From positions 1-8,471 of the forward strand of contig CAYSPU010000252.1 in assembly GCA_964432995.1 (NCBI GenBank): 8,471 nt of DNA. Direction: 5' to 3'. Shown one piece after another: positions 5,544 to 8,471 of this stretch. Both the position numbers and the translations under genes were made by a program. Origin of the DNA: CAYSPU01 sp964432995 (GTDB lineage Bacteria > Verrucomicrobiota > Verrucomicrobiia > Limisphaerales > JAHDYP01). Under the pieces are notes generated by a model. That model saw only the letters and a list, made by a program, of their open reading frames with translations, made no database searches and had not been told where the DNA came from. Every line of letters starts with the position of its first letter. Position 1 is the stretch's first letter.

Positions 5544-7778
5544 ATGCCGACGCCACCTAACGCCCAGCCCACCCTCCAAACCCTCCCGGGAGATGACGTC
5601 CGCCAGATCCTCTGGCGCTATGCCGACCGCTTCGACCTGGCCATGCTCGTCCAGGCCGCCCGCGCCGTCGCCCGCGGCCCCGTAGCCCGCCTGGTCGCCG
5701 AAGGCGCCCGGAACAGCCACGAATGGACTGACACCAAAGCCAGCCTCCTGCCCGCCTTCGACGAAAGCGGCATCACCACCGCCTTCCTCGAACCCGAATA
5801 CGGCGGTTACCTGCCCGGCCCCAAGAACCTCGCCCTCGCCCTCATCGCCTTCGAATTGTCCTGGGTTGACGCCGGCGCCGCCACCTGCAGCCTGGCCGGA
5901 AACCTCGGCCTCGCCCCCATCCATGAACGCGGCACCCCGGAGCAGCGCGCTCATTACATGGCCCTCGCGGCCCCGCCCAAACCCGATGAAGACCGCCGTC
6001 ACATCCGCGCCGCCTTCGCCCTGACCGAACCACTCCCCTTCGTCGGCGTCGAAACCGGACTTCTCGGCGGAAAGGCCACCGTCGCCGAGTGGAAGGAAGG
6101 CGCCGAGCCAATTCTGCAGATCGACAAACGCGGCCGCTTCATCACCAACATGGGCTTCGCCAACGTTGTCACCGCCGCCGTCGACTCCGGCGATCCCCGC
6201 ATCAAGGGAAGCTGCCTGGTCATCCTCGAAGACGGCGATCCCGGTTCCTGGGACCGCGGCGTCCCCACCAAGAAGCTCGTCCACCAACTCTCCTCGACCC
6301 GCGACCCCGTGTTCAGCCTCCGCGTCCCGGCCAGCCGCATCGTCGGTGGCTACACCGTCAAAGACGGCGTGATCATCCCCCGCTACTCCCACAGCGAAGT
6401 CATCGAAGCTGTCTTCCGCCGCACCCGCGTCACCGTTGGCCTCATGACCTCCGCCAAGCTCCTCTCCGCCGTCGAACCCGTGATCCGCTACCAGCGCACC
6501 CGCTTCCGCGGCGGCGGCGCCGGACAGCCCGGATCGCCACGCCATGATCTCGGCCTACAACAGAAAGAAGACGTTCTCCACCGCCTCGTCGACGTCTGGG
6601 CCACCGGCGAAGCCAGCGCCTCCCTCGGCTTCGCCGCCGCGCGCCTCTTCGATACTCTCGATCCCCTCGAGAAACAAAAAGACCAATGGCTGGCCGATCA
6701 AAACCTCACCGGCCGCGCCGCCTTCAAGGCCCTCTCCAGAGCCGCCAACGACGCCCTCGAGTATCTCACCCTCGCCGCCAAACCGGAACCCGATCGCGAC
6801 CCCACCCGCTTCGCCGCCCTCCAACAGGACCCGCTGGTCCAGTTCGCACTTCTGGATTCGTTGGCCAACGTCTACTGCCCCGCCTGCAAACTCTGGAACA
6901 CCGGCCACGGCGCCAACATGATGCGTGAAGCCGTCAGCCTCATGGGCGGCTACGGCGTCACCGAGGACTGCCCCGGTTTCCTCGGACAGAAGTGGATGGA
7001 TGCCCAGCTCGAGGCCACCTACGAAGGACCCGAAGCCGTCCAGCGCCTCCAACTCTCCATCACCATGACCCAGGAACTGTTCCTCGCCCATTGCCGCTCC
7101 TGGATCCGCGACCTCCGCCAAATCGCCGCCCAACACCCGGGCACCGGCGCCTGCACCCTCGCCACCTCCTTCCAACTCTGGCTCCGGACCCTCGGACTCC
7201 TCCAGGACGCCAAGGACCCCAACGGCGCCAAGCTCTACCACAAGACCAGACAGAGCGTGACCTTCGCTCTCGCCGACGCCCTCTGCTGGCTCCTCGCCGC
7301 CCGCGCCCAGATCCTCGATGTCCTCGAACTCGGCGCCCAAGGCCCCGCCAACCCTGCCCTCGCCGAAGGTCTCCCCGGCACCCTCGCCTTCCTCACTGAC
7401 CTCTGCCACGTCCAATCCGCTCGCGCTGCCGGTGAAGTCGGCCGCATCTGCGCCGAGCTTGCCTTCGGCTACCGACCGCATCCCGCCTGGACCGGCGAGA
7501 GCTGCCAGGCCTGTTACGACGCCGAGGACCTCGACGCCCTGGAAGGCATCATCCCGGGAATCGCCGGTGCCGCCCGTGCCTGCTCCGACGTCACCGAAAC
7601 CGGCGCCGACCACCCCGCCAAGGCCGGCCCGTGCGCGTCACTCGCCGGCCTCGAACCCTTCGCCCGTCTCCGCCTCAAGCTCGACGGTTGCCTCACCGGC
7701 GCCCGCCTCGCCAAAGACCGCGCCGCCGAAGCCCTCACCCAGGTCATGATCCCCGAAGCCTTGGATTACCCGGTGTAA
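5544..7778 (+). CDS. Long acyl-CoA dehydrogenase family protein
   Basis: A 744-residue flavoenzyme-type protein, expected to oxidise an acyl-CoA to the trans-2-enoyl-CoA in beta-oxidation or a related acid degradation route. Order of parts: N-terminal helical domain (about 1-150, with FLEPEYGG typical of the family); a beta domain starting near AFALTEP (157-163), the usual flavin/substrate loop but without the common GAGSD continuation; a C-terminal helical domain with VFRRTRVTVGLMTSA and MGGYGVTED (467-475); and ATYEGPEAVQ, where Glu 494 aligns with the catalytic Glu of medium-chain dehydrogenases. About 230 further residues form a helical extension of unassigned role, making it far longer than the standard 380-420 residues. 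The ATG at 5544 is preferred because sequence upstream to the alternative ATG at 5460 looks non-family; neither has a clear ribosome binding site. The chain-length preference and electron acceptor cannot be told. Confidence 0.9.
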   Translation: MPTPPNAQPTLQTLPGDDVRQILWRYADRFDLAMLVQAARAVARGPVARLVAEGARNSHEWTDTKASLLPAFDESGITTAFLEPEYGGYLPGPKNLALALIAFELSWVDAGAATCSLAGNLGLAPIHERGTPEQRAHYMALAAPPKPDEDRRHIRAAFALTEPLPFVGVETGLLGGKATVAEWKEGAEPILQIDKRGRFITNMGFANVVTAAVDSGDPRIKGSCLVILEDGDPGSWDRGVPTKKLVHQLSSTRDPVFSLRVPASRIVGGYTVKDGVIIPRYSHSEVIEAVFRRTRVTVGLMTSAKLLSAVEPVIRYQRTRFRGGGAGQPGSPRHDLGLQQKEDVLHRLVDVWATGEASASLGFAAARLFDTLDPLEKQKDQWLADQNLTGRAAFKALSRAANDALEYLTLAAKPEPDRDPTRFAALQQDPLVQFALLDSLANVYCPACKLWNTGHGANMMREAVSLMGGYGVTEDCPGFLGQKWMDAQLEATYEGPEAVQRLQLSITMTQELFLAHCRSWIRDLRQIAAQHPGTGACTLATSFQLWLRTLGLLQDAKDPNGAKLYHKTRQSVTFALADALCWLLAARAQILDVLELGAQGPANPALAEGLPGTLAFLTDLCHVQSARAAGEVGRICAELAFGYRPHPAWTGESCQACYDAEDLDALEGIIPGIAGAARACSDVTETGADHPAKAGPCASLAGLEPFARLRLKLDGCLTGARLAKDRAAEALTQVMIPEALDYPV

Positions 7779-7808
7779 GCCAGCGCAGCATGTCCATCGG
7801 AAGATCCT

Positions 7809-7925
7809 ATGCACATGATGTTCGTCGATGAGTCTGGCGATCCCGGCTACCCAAAGACCGCCGACTGGACCGCGTGGCACGGCAGCACAGTCTACGCCCG
7901 CCTCGGTTTGGTTATCCATGGATGG
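7809..7925 (+). pseudogene. Truncated DUF3800 gene, N-terminal fragment
   Basis: Starting at ATG 7809, the protein opens MHMMFVDESGDPGYPK and continues through WHGSTVYARLGLVIHGW, matching the N terminus of DUF3800 proteins, which carry the FVDESGD motif of a predicted RNase H-like fold (an acidic, possibly nuclease active site). GGAAG at 7799-7803, 5 nt before the ATG, is a good ribosome binding site. Full-length members are usually over 200 residues. Here the resemblance ends after about 39 residues, near 7925. The frame stays open to the window end, but the sequence beyond is Arg/Pro/Ala rich and looks unlike the family. So the 5' end is intact and the body has been replaced or lost. It lies 30 bp after the dehydrogenase stop. 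The alternative, a chimeric expressed protein, cannot be excluded from sequence alone. Confidence 0.7.
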
Positions 7926-8219
7926 AGTCACCCGAAGCGACCAGCGCCCGAAATGGATGGCTGTCCGACCGGGATTCTAGCGCGGCGACGGGCACGTTCT
8001 CGGGGACGGGATAGAGCACTGGCCAACATGACGAAAGCCGTTGACAGCAAAAGAATCGCGGCCAAGGAAGCTCTCGCTCCGCCAGTCGCACACTCGCGGC
8101 TGTCTCGGTCGCAAAGGACATGTCGTCCGAAACGGGTGGACGATCAGGCTCATTCTTGCACCCCGTGCCCGAGCCGGAGCGTCCCCAGGTTGTCGGTGGG
8201 CGGCCAGCACCGTCTAACC
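7926..8219. other. Unassigned DNA between the DUF3800 fragment and the repeat array
   Basis: No recognisable gene was found in this 294-bp stretch on either strand. The plus frame of the DUF3800 fragment passes through it without a stop, and a minus-strand frame (7912-8394) is also open, as expected for GC-rich DNA with few stops. Neither product resembles a known family. It contains no clear promoter or terminator. It could be the remains of an inserted or rearranged element. Confidence 0.5.
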
Positions 8220-8471
8220 GCTCCGGACCGCCCGCCGTCCCGGCGGGCAGCAGCCTCACCGGCCGGACGCGTTCTCGAACCATCGCCACACTACCGTCCG
8301 GCGCGGCCGCTGCGACCGGGGACCGGTCGCGCTCCGGACCGCCCGCCGTCCCGGCGGGCAGCAGCCTCACCGGCCGAACGCGTTCTCGAGCCATCGGCGC
8401 TCTGCCGCCCCGCGCAGCCGCTGCGACCGGGGACCGGTCGCGCTCCGGACCGCCCGCCGTCCCGGCGGGCA
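8220..8471 (+). repeat. Tandem array with 111-bp period, each unit with two hairpins
   Basis: Units begin at 8220 and 8331, and a third begins at 8442 and is cut by the window end after 30 bp. Units 1 and 2 differ at 9 of 111 positions, with 7 of the 9 between 8286 and 8305. Each unit holds hairpin B (GCCCGCCG, loop TCC, CGGCGGGC; 8230-8248, 8341-8359, 8452-8470). Units 1 and 2 also end in hairpin A (GCGACCGG, loop GGA, CCGGTCGC; 8312-8330, 8423-8441). Both have perfect 8-bp stems and 3-nt loops, and A is followed by B after a 10-nt gap. Neither hairpin varies among the copies seen. The period is a multiple of three, so frames stay open through it on both strands. Substitutions show no codon-position preference, which argues against a coding role. 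Confidence 0.9.

Noticed and set aside
5439..7613. Two long minus-strand open frames (368 and 352 codons) opposite the acyl-CoA dehydrogenase.
   Set aside because: They are Gly/Ala/Asp/Glu-rich mirror frames of a strongly supported gene, without recognisable domains.
7928..8080. A minus-strand frame with a hydrophobic stretch (8012-8065) resembling a signal or membrane segment.
   Set aside because: It has no ATG or GTG start after the upstream in-frame stop, no ribosome binding site and only a short Arg-rich remainder. It was not called as a gene.
8220..8471. A CRISPR array as the explanation for the repeats.
   Set aside because: The whole 111-bp unit is repeated at about 92% identity. There are no unique spacers between short constant repeats, and no cas genes are present.

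Overview
This is a GC-rich, compactly coded bacterial segment. The short omega subunit with its NPNVLVNLISRRVRQL core, the PGPGW-type membrane protein, the fused membrane/spermidine-synthase-like protein and the small direct repeats in intergenic DNA together suggest Verrucomicrobiota, perhaps the Pedosphaera/Limisphaera side. That placement is an inference from remembered family resemblance; no search was run.

Layout, left to right. Bases 1-837 carry the 3' end of a sensor histidine kinase that enters from outside the window. A small PGPGW-family membrane protein follows (958-1269). Next is an intergenic stretch with a 14-bp tandem repeat and a possible weak hairpin terminator (1289-1376), then a 1044-residue polytopic protein with a spermidine-synthase-like domain and a helical tail (1426-4560). 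Two housekeeping genes lie on the minus strand: smpB (4544-5002), whose 3' end overlaps the preceding gene by 17 bp, and rpoZ (5143-5397). They are transcribed rpoZ then smpB and probably form one unit. A divergent 146-bp gap leads to a long acyl-CoA dehydrogenase on the plus strand (5544-7778).

The right end changes character. A DUF3800 gene starts 30 bp after the dehydrogenase with a good ribosome binding site, but its family resemblance stops after about 39 codons (near 7925). About 300 bp of unassigned DNA follow, and then a tandem array with a 111-bp period begins at 8220 and runs off the window. Each unit carries two perfect 8-bp-stem hairpins. This junction and array are the least explained part of the window.

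The genes do not form one pathway. They cover signalling, envelope functions, translation rescue and transcription (SmpB, omega) and fatty-acid oxidation. No RNA gene, CRISPR array, transposase or integrase was seen.
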